From assembly GCA_033439795.1 (NCBI GenBank), contig JAUTDP010000005.1:3129001-3193000 (forward strand): a stretch of DNA of 64,000 bases, written 5' to 3'. A model generated the notes under the pieces. The model was not told where the DNA came from and searched no databases. It saw nothing but the letters and a program-made list of their open reading frames with translations. Numbering within the stretch: position 1 is the first letter of the stretch; every line of letters begins with the position of its first letter. This document shows positions 1 through 10,500 of the stretch, piece by piece. The translations under genes were made by a program, and so were the position numbers. The DNA is from Sordaria brevicollis (taxonomy: Eukaryota; Ascomycota; Sordariomycetes; Sordariales; Sordariaceae).

Positions 1-297
1 GCCTCAACGCCACAAAGGTCATGCAATTCTCCTCCCAACAACACCATCACCAACTCATCGGCACTAAGAGCCTCTCTCGTTCTCCCGGCTCCATCGACCA
101 CATACCGTGCAGGACCGCAATAGACACGCGCCTTACTCCATTCCTACGGAACCTTCGTCATTCCAACACGAGAAAACGAGCACTGAGACACCATCGCCTA
201 GATCACACTCCTCGAGATGTAGCGCCATGTTAAGCTTCACAAAACCGAGCGACGAATAAACGAGAACACACAAGGCGGGATACAATGAATTTCTTGA
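1..297. other. No gene recognised
   Basis: GC-balanced sequence at the window edge. A 70-codon open frame on the plus strand (21-233) has no recognisable content. The stretch may be the 3' flank of the minus-strand frame ending at 298. Confidence 0.4.
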
Positions 298-963
298 TCA
301 AACAATAAAGCTCCATTTATACCCCGAGACTCTACGACGGCCGAGATCCACATACTTCGAGCAGGGTACGGCGACAGGAGGCATCGAGTGCCTGGGAACA
401 GGCGGCGCCCGCATCTCCCGCCTCAACCCCACGCGCGGCCTCATTCCGGGACGGTGGGAAGCGCTGATGCTGCGAATCTTGACGGCCTTTGCGCGGCGGA
501 GGACGTCGGTATCTGCGACAGAGCTTCCGACAACCAGCGCTTGCGAGGAAGATTCCTCGGGGATGGGGCGCAATCTGTGGTATCGGTGCTTGCTGAGTAC
601 CTGCAGCTTTCCCGACTTGGAGAGATTGCGGGTGTTTGGATACGACAAAGGACGCCTGGTCAACTCCTTTTGAGGGGTAGGAGGAGGCTGTGGGTTGGCG
701 GAATGGTCAGGCTTGCGGATATGGTTGATGGTGGTTACCATGCCGGCTATGCTCTTGCGGTTGATGGAACTGATCACTGGGTCGAGCTCGCTCTTCGTGT
801 TCACGGCATGGATCATGGACCTGACCCGGCCCTTTGCGGCAAAGAGGTCGCGTCGAACTTTGGTCACCGAATGCGAGAGTGGGCATGGTTTGGCAGTGGA
901 AGGGGTTGGGCGGGTTACGGCTGGCTTGGGATCATGCGGTTGCGTTGGACGGGCAATCGACAC
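298..963 (-). other. Open frame overlapping the end of the MC-CGH gene; possible frameshifted C-terminal part
   Basis: An open frame of about 220 codons directly downstream of, and overlapping by 32 bp, the minus-strand gene ending at 932, but in a different frame. It is rich in Arg, Ser and Pro and has no recognised domain. It contains LRPIPEES, resembling PLTPIPEEP near the end of the 24327 protein, so it may be the true C-terminal part of the upstream gene, separated by an indel or by an intron I could not define. I tried a GTAAAG...CAG intron (74 nt) ending near 970; it puts the wrong frame in register. Whether it is translated is unknown. Confidence 0.35.
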
Positions 964-1591
964 TGATGGCTCGGAGCTCCGTTGAGCCCGCCGTGGTGGT
1001 GATAGCCGAGTTGCAATGCTGGCTTGGCTTCTTTACGGTCTCGAGCATGGTACTGATTTGGGTTTGTGCGACCTGGTACTCTTCACAAATCTGGCGACAT
1101 TCCTTGATCATCTCCTTGATTCCACCCTTATACGAGCTACACTCTCTTGGGAGTCCCAAAGCCTCCACAGACACGGCCTCGACATCCTTTACTTTGCGGT
1201 TGCTTTGAGTCTGTTGGGCATCGAGTTCCTTGAGATCAACCATCAGTATCTGAGGATTCTGGAACTGGGCTACTCGGCTTTCACTTGCTGGCAGGGATCT
1301 TTGGACCGTTCCGCTCTCACGGCTTTGTTGCTTCTCGGACATGACGTCTTTTTGCGCTTTGTCTTTGTTGCGGCTTCTAGTCTTGCGACAGTGGCTGCAG
1401 AAGGCAAGTTCGAGGGCATTGACGTATTGAGGCTGCTCTCCGCAAGCGAAGCGGCTCGGGTTCTCTACCTCGCCTCTCGAGCTACCGTCTGAAGGGTTGG
1501 CTTGGGTCTTGATGGGAGCCGGACTGCAGACGAATCGACGGAATTCGGTATGCCCGCAGGCCTTGTACTGCTTTGTTCGGTAAAAACACAT
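932..1591 (-). CDS. MC-CGH family putative zinc-binding protein (219 aa)
   Basis: Function unknown. The N-terminus has the arrangement shared by four genes of this window: Met-Cys at 1-2, Tyr9, Cys12-Gly13-His14, Cys22, then Cys65-x2-Cys68. This spacing suggests one or two bound metal ions (inference). The rest is charged and Gln/Ser rich, with a predicted helical stretch near residues 120-200. The ATG at 1591 is chosen because it gives the family N-terminus, and because a well-formed intron (1623-1687) lies just upstream in the leader. The frame ends at 932; a second frame (298-963) continues past it. The gene is divergent from the family member starting at 2306. It is GC-balanced and shows no RIP. 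Confidence 0.6.
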   Translation of the reverse strand: MCFYRTKQYKACGHTEFRRFVCSPAPIKTQANPSDGSSRGEVENPSRFACGEQPQYVNALELAFCSHCRKTRSRNKDKAQKDVMSEKQQSRESGTVQRSLPASESRVAQFQNPQILMVDLKELDAQQTQSNRKVKDVEAVSVEALGLPRECSSYKGGIKEMIKECRQICEEYQVAQTQISTMLETVKKPSQHCNSAITTTAGSTELRAISVDCPSNATA

Positions 1592-1622
1592 CTCGGCCAG
1601 GATACGCGGCGGTCAATTGCTA

Positions 1623-1687
1623 CTATTCGGTTGCGGAAGATGCGGTTAGCACTGGCCATATCCGACAAATGGTTGGGCATGACTTAC
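1623..1687 (-). other. Probable 5' leader intron of the MC-CGH gene at 932-1591
   Basis: On the minus strand it begins GTAAGT, has the branch-like GTGCTAACC, and ends AATAG; 65 nt. It lies 31 bp upstream of the start codon. Leader introns near the start are also seen in the genes at 38200 and 41406. Confidence 0.55.
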
Positions 1688-2305
1688 ACAAAGAGATGTG
1701 GACAAATTGGCTCTGATCAGGAGTTGTGTTGATGATAAAGAGGAGAAGAGGGACAAGCATATCCGGAGCTCGGTGGAAGACATATAAGCTGGTCTAGGTT
1801 GACTGTCGCCAGGCGGTTGCCATGCGCCATCAACGGTGGTAAACATCTACATGGTTGCCGGCGTTACGGTGTTGTAGGTGTTCTGGTCGATGAACAGCAT
1901 CACTGTTAACCACATGGTCCATCAGCCGGCATCAACATAGCAACGGAATGTGGCCGTGATATATATACTACGACCAAAACGAAGTCAATGTTCAATGAAC
2001 AGGGGAGTGAACACCACAGAAAAACTGGTAGCACAGACGCCAGAAGACTACCTGGATTCGATGAACAGAGTATGCGTCAGGTAGATGACGACTGGCAAAA
2101 GACATGGGATATCAAAGATCCTGGACTCTTGACTCCATCCGTCCTTCCTCTTCTTCAGATCATCACAACACCACAACCAAGCTCTCATGCACCAACACCT
2201 CACCCCAAACCACCTTCCCACCTCAGCCAAACTCGCCGAACCACCGCATCACGCACCAGCAAGCCGCGACCAAAGCTTGCGAATTATTTGCGCTTCCCAG
2301 CAAAC
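1688..2305. promoter_or_regulatory. Shared intergenic region between two divergent MC-CGH genes
   Basis: About 600 bp between divergent start regions, presumably holding both promoters. TATATATA occurs at about 1961. A 14-base string GGTTGACTGTCGCC (about 1797-1810) also occurs in the leader of the gene at 38200 (about 40399-40412). An open frame upstream of 2306 exists (from 1988), but the family motif favours the start at 2306. Confidence 0.4.
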
Positions 2306-3157
2306 ATGTGCACCTTCGCGACAACCGCCTTCAAGATGTGCGGGCATAAAGAGTACACCAGGACTCAAAGTTGTCCGCCTATCATCCATTACACCGGTAG
2401 GCAGGAGGTTTGCCCAAGACCGATCTACCGAAAGGCGACGAAGAATGGCATCTGCGACCGATGCAGGACGGCGAGACAAGAAGCGAGCATGGCGAAAGCC
2501 GAGAGATCGTACGCTGCGACCCAAGATCGTACCCAGATGACACGCCCGGCCATGGCTGTCGACTCCGAGCACGAGGGTGGCAGACGCACTCGCGGTCACA
2601 AGCACCGAGATGTTGAGACGCGAAAGAGAGATATGGAGAGCGAAAAGGGCTCCAGGGTCGTCACCGACGTTGAGCACCTCAAGCCGGGGTATAAGGAGGC
2701 CTTGCGCGGACCAAGAGCCATGACTGACGCTGCACTGATCCGCAGAGACACCACGGGGGATATGGTATTGCATGGACCGAGACCGATGCCCACGACGGGC
2801 CACCGCTTCAAGGAGAACTGGAACATGATGACGTTCACCAATCCTTTGCGGAGGTGTAACGAGGGAAGGCTCAATCTGCATCAATCGAAGCCCATCACGG
2901 CTTCAATGCCGTCTCCGATCCAGGCTCCAATCCCGAGACCAGCCGCAGTTGTTCGTCTGTTTGGTCCCCGAGACCTCACGGTCTTCCGTTCAGAGCCTCT
3001 CGTTAGGCAAGAAGTCAGACCCCAAGCGGATACATCCGTCCAACTTGCAAAGCAAAAGGTCAGACCTCTTTCGAACCCGCCCCTTAGACCTCTACCCCAG
3101 CCGCCCATTCATAACCACCAGCGGCAGCTGATTAACCCAAACCAGGGTTGGGATTAG
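2306..3157 (+). pseudogene. 5' half of an MC-CGH family gene, truncated by hAT insertion
   Basis: Function unknown. Reading from ATG 2306, the protein starts with the family motif: Cys2, Phe9, Cys12-Gly-His14, Cys23, then Cys50-x2-Cys53. A basic, then proline-rich disordered region follows. After 279 codons the frame runs into the terminal repeat of the hAT element at 3143 and reads four more codons (QGWD) before TAG at 3155-3157, giving a 283-residue truncated product. Removing the element and one target-site copy joins codon 279 in frame to 21394-22311, giving a 584-residue open frame. The host sequence on both sides is GC-balanced with no visible RIP, so the insertion may be recent or RIP did not spread. 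Confidence 0.75.
3135..3142. repeat. Left target-site duplication of the hAT element (ACCCAAAC)
   Basis: The 8 bp immediately before the terminal repeat. They are identical to 21386-21393 after the right terminus. An 8-bp duplication is the hallmark of the hAT superfamily. Confidence 0.92.
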
Positions 3158-3161
3158 TACT
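3143..3161 (+). repeat. hAT left terminal inverted repeat
   Basis: CAGGGTTGGGATTAGTACT, pairing with the reverse complement of 21366-21385 apart from one A. It starts with CAGGG, typical of hAT termini. Confidence 0.88.
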
Positions 3162-3560
3162 ACTCTAGTCTAGTATTTGACCAGTACTAGTACTAGAGGT
3201 CTAGTACTAGTACTAGACCCAGTACTAATACTAATTAGTACTCTAGTATTTTAATAGTACTAAAGTATTTTTAGTATTTTCGAAAAAAAGTTATTATATA
3301 TTATATATACTATAAAGGAAGCCGGTTTTAATGGTATTATTATTTTTAGAAAAAACCTATTTTTCGTAAAGTTATAAAGGAAATAAAAATACTAATTAGT
3401 ACTAATTAGTACTATTTTAGTACTCTAGTACTACTAGAGTAGTACTAATTAGTACTAATTAGTACTACTAAAATACTAATTAGTACTAGAAATACTAGTT
3501 TAGTACTAGAAATACTAGTCTAGTACTAGAAATACTAGTCTAGTATTTTTAAAATAATAT
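3159..3560. repeat. hAT left subterminal AGTACT repeat field
   Basis: Dense short palindromic repeats built on AGTACT / TAGTACTA spaced at irregular intervals. The same motif fills 20705-20985 and 21240-21365 near the other end. In hAT elements such as Ac, clustered subterminal repeats bind the transposase, so this is the probable binding region (inference). Confidence 0.65.
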
Positions 3561-3990
3561 AAAATATTTTATTATTTTATATAATAAAATAAATTTAAAT
3601 AATTAATAAATATATATAAAATATATAATTTAATAATATATAGAATTATTTTTATATTTATATTATAAATATTTTATAATTTATAATTATATTTTATATT
3701 ACTAAAATCGTTATAGAAAGAATTTATTATAATATATATAATATATTTATATATATATAAACGTTTTATTATAATTTCAATATCAAATAATCTATTCTAC
3801 TTATTTAATAATTAATAAACCTCCTCCTTATATATATTTATATTTTATCCTTTTTAATTCGTATATATAAAACCAATTTATTATAATTAATAAAAAAGAA
3901 ATAAAACCCTTGCTTCTATATATATAAATATATATATTAAATTTCTTCAAAGCAAGCCTTATAAGGCTTACCTTGTTTCTTTAGCCTTTT
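3561..3990. other. AT-rich hAT interior, no gene seen
   Basis: Almost pure A/T with TATATA runs, between the subterminal repeats and the 3' end of the accessory gene at 3991. It presumably contains that gene's 3' end. Confidence 0.4.
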
Positions 3991-5188
3991 TTATTGATTC
4001 CAATGGTGTTCTAAAGCCTGTTTATTCAAAAACCGTTTATTACAATCCGAATTATTACACACCCAACGGGCTTCACCGTTATTAACCTAATATTTTATTA
4101 GTAATAACATAAATAAAAATTATTTATTAATATTTTATAATAATATTATAAAATATTATTAAAAAATATATAATAATATAATATATTCTTACGTTTCTTT
4201 TATTTCTCCAAGCTCGAACGTTCTTTATACGACGTACTACTTCAACTATAATAATATTAATAAAATATTCTTATATATAATAAAATAAATATTATATAAA
4301 TTAAATTATATATATTAAATATATATATAATGAAATAAATATTAATAAAATAAATAATAATAAATTTTTAAAACTTACTAATTCTCGAAGGTTCTTCTTC
4401 TTGTTTTTTAACCGTTAAAGAATATATTTGTTGTTTAAGATTTTCGATTTCTTTATCTTTTTCTTCCGTTATTTTATTCGTGATTTCGGTTAAATTCGTG
4501 AGGTTATTATTCCAAGCCGTAACAAAATTAGTAAATCGATTTTTAATAAGTTGAACCTCCTTAAAAATATTAATAAGAATTAAATCCGGGCTTTCGCAAA
4601 TTAATTCTTTAATATCGTTTAGTTCCAGGTTAGCTTCTTCTGTTTTATAATTATAATTCTTTTCGAAATAATCGTTAGGGTAAACCTCTGGTACGAGAAT
4701 CGATGGGTGAAAATTATTCTAAATTAAATATTAATAAATATTTCTTATAATAAATTAATATAAATATATATTATATTATTATATATATATTAATATAAAT
4801 TAATATATTAATAATATTAATAATATTATTATTTTTAATTCGAAATAATTAAATTTTTTAAACGTACCGTTTTATAAGAATAGGTAATTATAGGAGCTTG
4901 AGAAGGAAGGCCCATAGAAGGACTATACCGAATATTATACTAAAAAATAAATTAATATTAATTGATATATATAATAAATAAATATTTAATTAATAAACTT
5001 ACTTCCCAAATAATATCCCTTTCTAAAGCTAGGGCTTCGTTGAAGATTTCTAAGACTTTAGAATAATTAGGGGTTTGTTGAAAAGTTAAGGCCGCATTTT
5101 TGAATTGCCTAAAACGGCCTTGAATAGAGGTATAGCCGTAAATATTAGTAGAAGGGAAGGCGGAAGGAATAGCGGTATTGAAAGCCAT
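3991..5188 (-). CDS. hAT-borne accessory protein with C-terminal C2H2-like finger (248 aa, 5 exons)
   Basis: No function recognised. Five exons join in compatible phases: 5188-5003, 4939-4868, 4718-4379, 4245-4193, 4086-3991. The introns begin GTAAGT, GTACGT, GTAAGT and GTAAGA and end TAG. The spliced frame is free of stops, and eleven CAA/CAG codons are intact, so RIP has not broken it. Residues about 165-200 (end of exon 3) form a Lys/Glu-rich, probably coiled-coil segment. The last exon holds Cys227-x4-Cys232-x3-Phe-x5-Leu-x2-His245, C2H2 spacing without a final His. The protein ends three residues later (TAA 3991-3993), but the frame stays open 17 more codons, so that stop could be a mutated CAA. 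The gene is divergent from the transposase. It may help transposition or regulate it (inference). Confidence 0.7.
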
Positions 5189-5339
5189 ATTGAAATTCGT
5201 GAAAAGGTATAATAATTCTGGAATTCTTAATAAATCTTTTGGTTAATGATATAAGAGGTAGGAAGAAAAAAAGATTAATAAGTAAGAGGTAAAGGTTATT
5301 TATATTAATAATTTTATTAAGAAGTAAAATTTAAGAATG
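5189..5339. promoter_or_regulatory. Upstream region of the hAT accessory gene
   Basis: Short, less repetitive stretch upstream of the ATG at 5188, before the TTAATTAA repeat field. No specific promoter element is identified. Confidence 0.3.
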
Positions 5340-6665
5340 AAATAACTAATTATTAAATTAATTTAATTAATTATTTATTTTATTTAATTAATTTAATTAA
5401 TTATTTATTTTATTTAATTAATTTAATTAATTATTTATTTTATTTAATTAATTCAATTAATTATTTATTTTATTTAATTGATTTAATTAATTATTTATTT
5501 TATTTAATTGATTTAATTAATTATTTATTTTATTTAATTAATTAATTATTTCATTCAATTAATTAACTAATTTATTTAATTAATTATATTGATTATTTTA
5601 ATTATTTTAATTAATTTAACTAATTTATTATTTGAATTAATTATTTTAATCACTTCAATTAATTAATTATATTAATTATTTTAATTATTTTCAATAATTT
5701 AATTCATTTATTACATGAATTAATTATTTTAATTGTTTTCATTATTTTAATTAATTAATTATATTAATCATTTCAATTATTTTAATTAATTTAATTAATT
5801 CATGAATTGAATCAATTATTTTAATTGAAATAATTATCTTAATTAATTAATTATATTCATTATTTCAATTGTTTTACTTAATTTATTAATTGTTTTAATT
5901 ATTTTAATTAATTTCATTAATTTATTAATTGAATTAATTATTATAATTGTTTTGTTTAATTTATGAATTGTTTTAATTCTATTAATTAATTAATTATATT
6001 ATATGCTTTAATTGTATAAATTGAATCAATTAATTTCTTTACTTAATTAATTAATTTATTCAATTAATTAGTTTATTAATTTTATTTATTTTATTTATTT
6101 TAATTAATTTAATTAATCTATAATCTGAATTAATTATTTTAGTTACTTCAATTAATTAATTATATTAATTATTTTAATTCTTTTAATTAATTAATTATAT
6201 TAATTATTTTAATTTTTTTAATTAATTTAATTACTTTATTAATTGAATTAATTATTTTAATTCTTTCAATTGTCTTAATTAATTAATTATATCAATTATT
6301 TTAATCGTTTTACTTATTTTATTAATTGTTTTAATTATTCTAATTAATTCAATTAATTTAGTAATTGAATTAATTCTTTTAATTGTTTTACTTAATTTAT
6401 TAATTGTTTTAATTCTATTAATTAATTAATTACATTAGATGCTTTAATTTTATAAATTGAATTAATTAATTCATTTACTCGATTAATTAATTTATTCAAT
6501 TAAATCGTTTAATTCTTTTCTTTATTTTAATTATTTTAATTAATTTATTAATTGAATTAATTGTTTTAATTGTTTTAATTACGTAAATTAATTAATTATA
6601 TTAATTATTTTAATTGTTTTACTTAATTTATTTAATATATTTAATTAATTAAAATAATTAAAACA
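5340..6665. repeat. 1.3-kb TTAATTAA-rich tandem repeat between divergent hAT genes
   Basis: Nearly all of it is TTAATTAA with ATTTATTTTATT spacers. At about 5350-5540 a unit of roughly 28 bp repeats several times almost exactly; further right the units degenerate. It separates the accessory gene and transposase promoters. It could be an AT-hook or nucleosome-excluding spacer, or simply an expanded satellite. Confidence 0.7.
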
Positions 6666-6854
6666 ATTAATTTTCTAATCAATTGAATTCATTACTTTCG
6701 AATATATAAACCCTTTCCCCATACTTCTTAATAACATTCTAAATTCCTTTTACAAAAATTGAAAAATATTTTATAAGAGAATTTAAAATACTTTATTCAA
6801 ATTATAATCTTTAAAAATATTTTTTTCAAATTTAAATCCTTTTTTTTTAAAAAG

Positions 6855-6894
<40 letters not shown>

Positions 6895-6958
6895 TTTAGA
6901 AAATCCTTAAAAAAAACCGTTTATTTTTTATTATTATATTTTATAAAAATTATTCAAA
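6666..6958. other. Upstream region of the hAT transposase
   Basis: AT-rich stretch with a long (TA)n run at about 6858-6890. It is presumably the transposase promoter and leader. No distinct element can be called. Confidence 0.3.
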
Positions 6959-7932
6959 ATGCCTTACGAATCCGATAAATCCGATACACTTCCTTCTACT
7001 CAAGCCGATACCGTTAAAAAAATTAATAAATTAAATATTAATAAAAAAGGAAAAACTACAGCTTTATCCCCTATGCCAGCTTCGAGTAGTTTTCAAATCG
7101 ATTTTAATAATACTACCGAAAATAATCCGGAATCTAATTTCGATTTTAAAGCTTATGTTATAAAAGTTGGCCATTTTAAAGCCGAAAAATTACCTATTGA
7201 TATAGATAAACCACCGAAAATTAAATTATCTTGTAAATAGTAAGTTTAAGAATAAAGATACTATATATATTTTTTGATATATATAAATTAATTTATTCTT
7301 ATATTCCATTATATATATTTATTTTTATTAAATAAAATATATATTATTCTATATATATAAGATTATATTTATTTATTCTTAATTTATTATTTATAAATAA
7401 TTTCCTATATATAATTCGTTAGAAATATTTTTAATTAAATGCTAATAAAATTCCAGTTGTACATATAGTAAAATCGAAAATATTAAAGGTTTCCAGGCTT
7501 CGAACCTAGTTAAACATTTAAAGGCTAATCATAAGAATAAACCCTATAATAAAGAAATGGAAGAATTAATGCAAGAAAGTAAGTTATATTAATAAGAATA
7601 ATAAATAAAATTAATATTTATATTAATTCATAATTATTAATATTATTAATTATTCTTAATTAACCTATAAATATTTATTTTATCAATATTTATATTTAAT
7701 TTCTAATTATTAATTTTATTATATTTATATATAAAATGATTAATAAATTATAAATTAATAAATCTATAGAAATTAATACCCCATTTGAATAAATGCAAGC
7801 TGTTTCGGTTAAAAGACCTAATAATTCGAATTTTTTGGATTTTAATGAAGATATGGCTTATAGTAAAATATTGGATTTTTTCATCGATAATAATATTGCT
7901 TTTAACGTTATTGAATCGGATTCTTTTCAAGA

Positions 7933-7937
7933 ATTAT
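7933..7937. repeat. Left 5-bp TSD of the nested chromovirus (ATTAT)
   Basis: ATTAT immediately precedes the LTR start TGTTATGG; the same ATTAT follows the right LTR at 14826-14830. Confidence 0.88.
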
Positions 7938-8159
7938 TGTTATGGGGCTACCGCCCGGGCATAGAACTCTGGTCATAGCGACCAGAGCGTGGCTATACGC
8001 CCCGCTTCGACGCCCCAACGTGGCGGTGCGTGCTCTACCCTCCCGCCTCAAAACCTCGCCGCTAGTAGGTCCGCCTTGTAATTAGAATTTTCTTCCTTTA
8101 TAGAATTTCAATATAGTTATAATAATTAGTATATATATTAATTGTATTTCCCCGTTATA
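7938..8159 (+). repeat. 5' LTR of the chromovirus
   Basis: 222 bp, aligning end to end with 14604-14825; differences are mostly C/T and G/A. It keeps a GC-rich core (about 7950-8080) unlike the flanks. A clear tRNA primer site after 8159 could not be read (TTAGGTTTTATTAA). Confidence 0.9.
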
Positions 8160-10500
8160 TTAGGTTTTATTAATAATAGACTTAATAGAATAGGATTACC
8201 CCGAAATAGCGTTAAACGTAGAGGGGCTACCGATTAATTTCGTTATAATCGTCGCCGTAGGAGAATATTAATAATATTAGTAATTTTAATAATAGTAATA
8301 GGTTACTTAATAGGTTATTTATTAAATTGCTTAATAAGCCGTTTAATAAGTTGTTTAATAAGCCGTATAGTAGGTTACTCCCCCTTAACTATCCTCCGAA
8401 GAAATTACTATTACGCTCGCCGCTATTTTAACCGTTAAGACCGAATAAGCTATTTAATAGGTTGTTTAATAGTTTAAATAAAACCCCCTACCCTTTATTA
8501 TTAACGAAATTATTATAATTATTTATAACGCTGTTATTTAAAAAGCCGTTAAAGAATAATAAAATAGATTCGAAGCTTTTCGTAAAAAAAAATGCGATTT
8601 CGCTTTCGAATTTTTTATTAACGAAGAATTTATTTAGGTAATTAAAGGCGCTATCCTTTTAATAGTGGGCCCGATTCCTTCCTTAATAATTAATATTAAT
8701 TTAAATATATTAATTATTATTAAAGAAAGCGCTCCCCGTATAAAGGGAAAATATAAGCATTTTAAGTAGTTAATTTGGGACGGTACTTTTACGAATTTTA
8801 GTTTATAAATAAATAATTTTCGTTTTATATATAAAAAAGAGTATAACGTTAGAGTTTGGAATATTAATAAATTAAATTAGATAATATTTTTGGAAATTAT
8901 ATTTATTAATAAAAAGTTTAAAATTTAAATTTTTTAACGTCGTAGAAAATTTAATAGCGAATATAATTTTAAAAAATTCTTTACTTATTTAAAAGGAATA
9001 TTTAGTAATGATAATGAGAAAAAGTAGGTTTTTACGCGTTTTAAAATAGTTAAGTAGCGAGAGAATTAATTTTTCTTCGATTAGTTCCCCGTTTTCGAAA
9101 AAAATTTTATTAAAGTTAGTAGCCTTTTATAGGAAAACGATTCCCGTTTTATTTAGTTAAATATTTTTATTTTTATTACTTTATACGAATAGATAATTAA
9201 TATTTAAATATTTATAAATTACAAAAAGTTCGTCAATCGATTTAAGGAAATGGTATAGAAGTTTGAGAATATTAGGAATTTTTCCGGCTATTATAATTAT
9301 AACGCTCTTAATAATTATAAATATTTTAATAACGGTTATTTTTATTAATTTTAATACTATAAGACCCCCGCTATTATAAAATATATTAAGAATACTAATA
9401 GAGATATTTATATAATTATAAATTATATTAAGATTAATTCCAGTAACCCCGGCGAAAAATATATTAAATAGGTCTTTATTAATAAGAGGGATAAGCGTTG
9501 TGCGTAAGGCTTTTATTTATATTATAGCGTTAATAATTATATAATTTAAAAGTATAAATACTATTTTATTTAGTATTTTAATTCGGTCGGTATTACTTCT
9601 ATTAAAATTACGAAGTAAGCCGTCCTTCTTATATTAAATAATAGTAATAGCGATTACTCTTTTACGGATAAATTGGGAAAAAAGTAGTTCTTTTATAAAA
9701 TTGCGTAAAGGAGCGTTTTAAAATATTAAATAAAGAAGTAGGAGCCGTAAAGTTTTTAGGATTTATAAAAATAAACGTTATTAAAATATTAATAATTATT
9801 AATAATAAAGATTATTTTTATACCTTTATTAACGAAGGTTATTAGTATTATATTGTAATTAATAAAAAGGTAATTAAAAAGTTGAAAATTCCCATTATCT
9901 TTATATTTAAAAGGGTAGTAAAAAGTACGTCTATAAAAATAGAGGGTATTATAATTAAAGGGATTATATATTTTCGTACCGATATTTACAGTTACGAATT
10001 AGTAATTTGCGTTTACGTAGTCTTTAGGTTAAAATTCCCGGTTATTTTAAAAAAATTTTAATTAATAATTATAAAAGTATATTCGGTTCTATATAAATAT
10101 AAATTTTAATACGGGGTTACTAGTTATTAAATCCTTTATTTAAATTATTCCCTAGTAACCGCCTCCTTTATAAAAGTAGAAATTAGGGAATTTATATATT
10201 ATTTAATAATAATATTTATAGCTATTATTAACCGTATTAAAAAAAAGTAAGGCCGCGCCGCGGTAGAATTTATTATATTTATAATAAATTTATAGGATAT
10301 TAAGAAGGCTCTTATTCCTAAAATTAATTTTATTAACGAAGAATTAAAAGAGTATATCCCTCCCGAATTTTATAACCTTTTCTACGTTTAGAAATAGTTT
10401 AAAATAAATAAGGTAAATCCTTATTATTTAAGTATAAATTATAAAATCGAATTCTAATGGGATAAATAAGGTAATGAATTCCCCCTCCCCTATAGTCTAT
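8160..10500 (+). pseudogene. Chromovirus gag and protease region, RIP-degraded
   Basis: By position this should encode Gag and the aspartic protease. Frames are broken by frequent TAA/TAG and no zinc knuckle or protease motif can be named with confidence. Confidence 0.4.

Noticed and set aside
388..966. 192-codon plus-strand frame
   Set aside because: It is antisense to the minus-strand frame at 298-963 and has no recognisable content.
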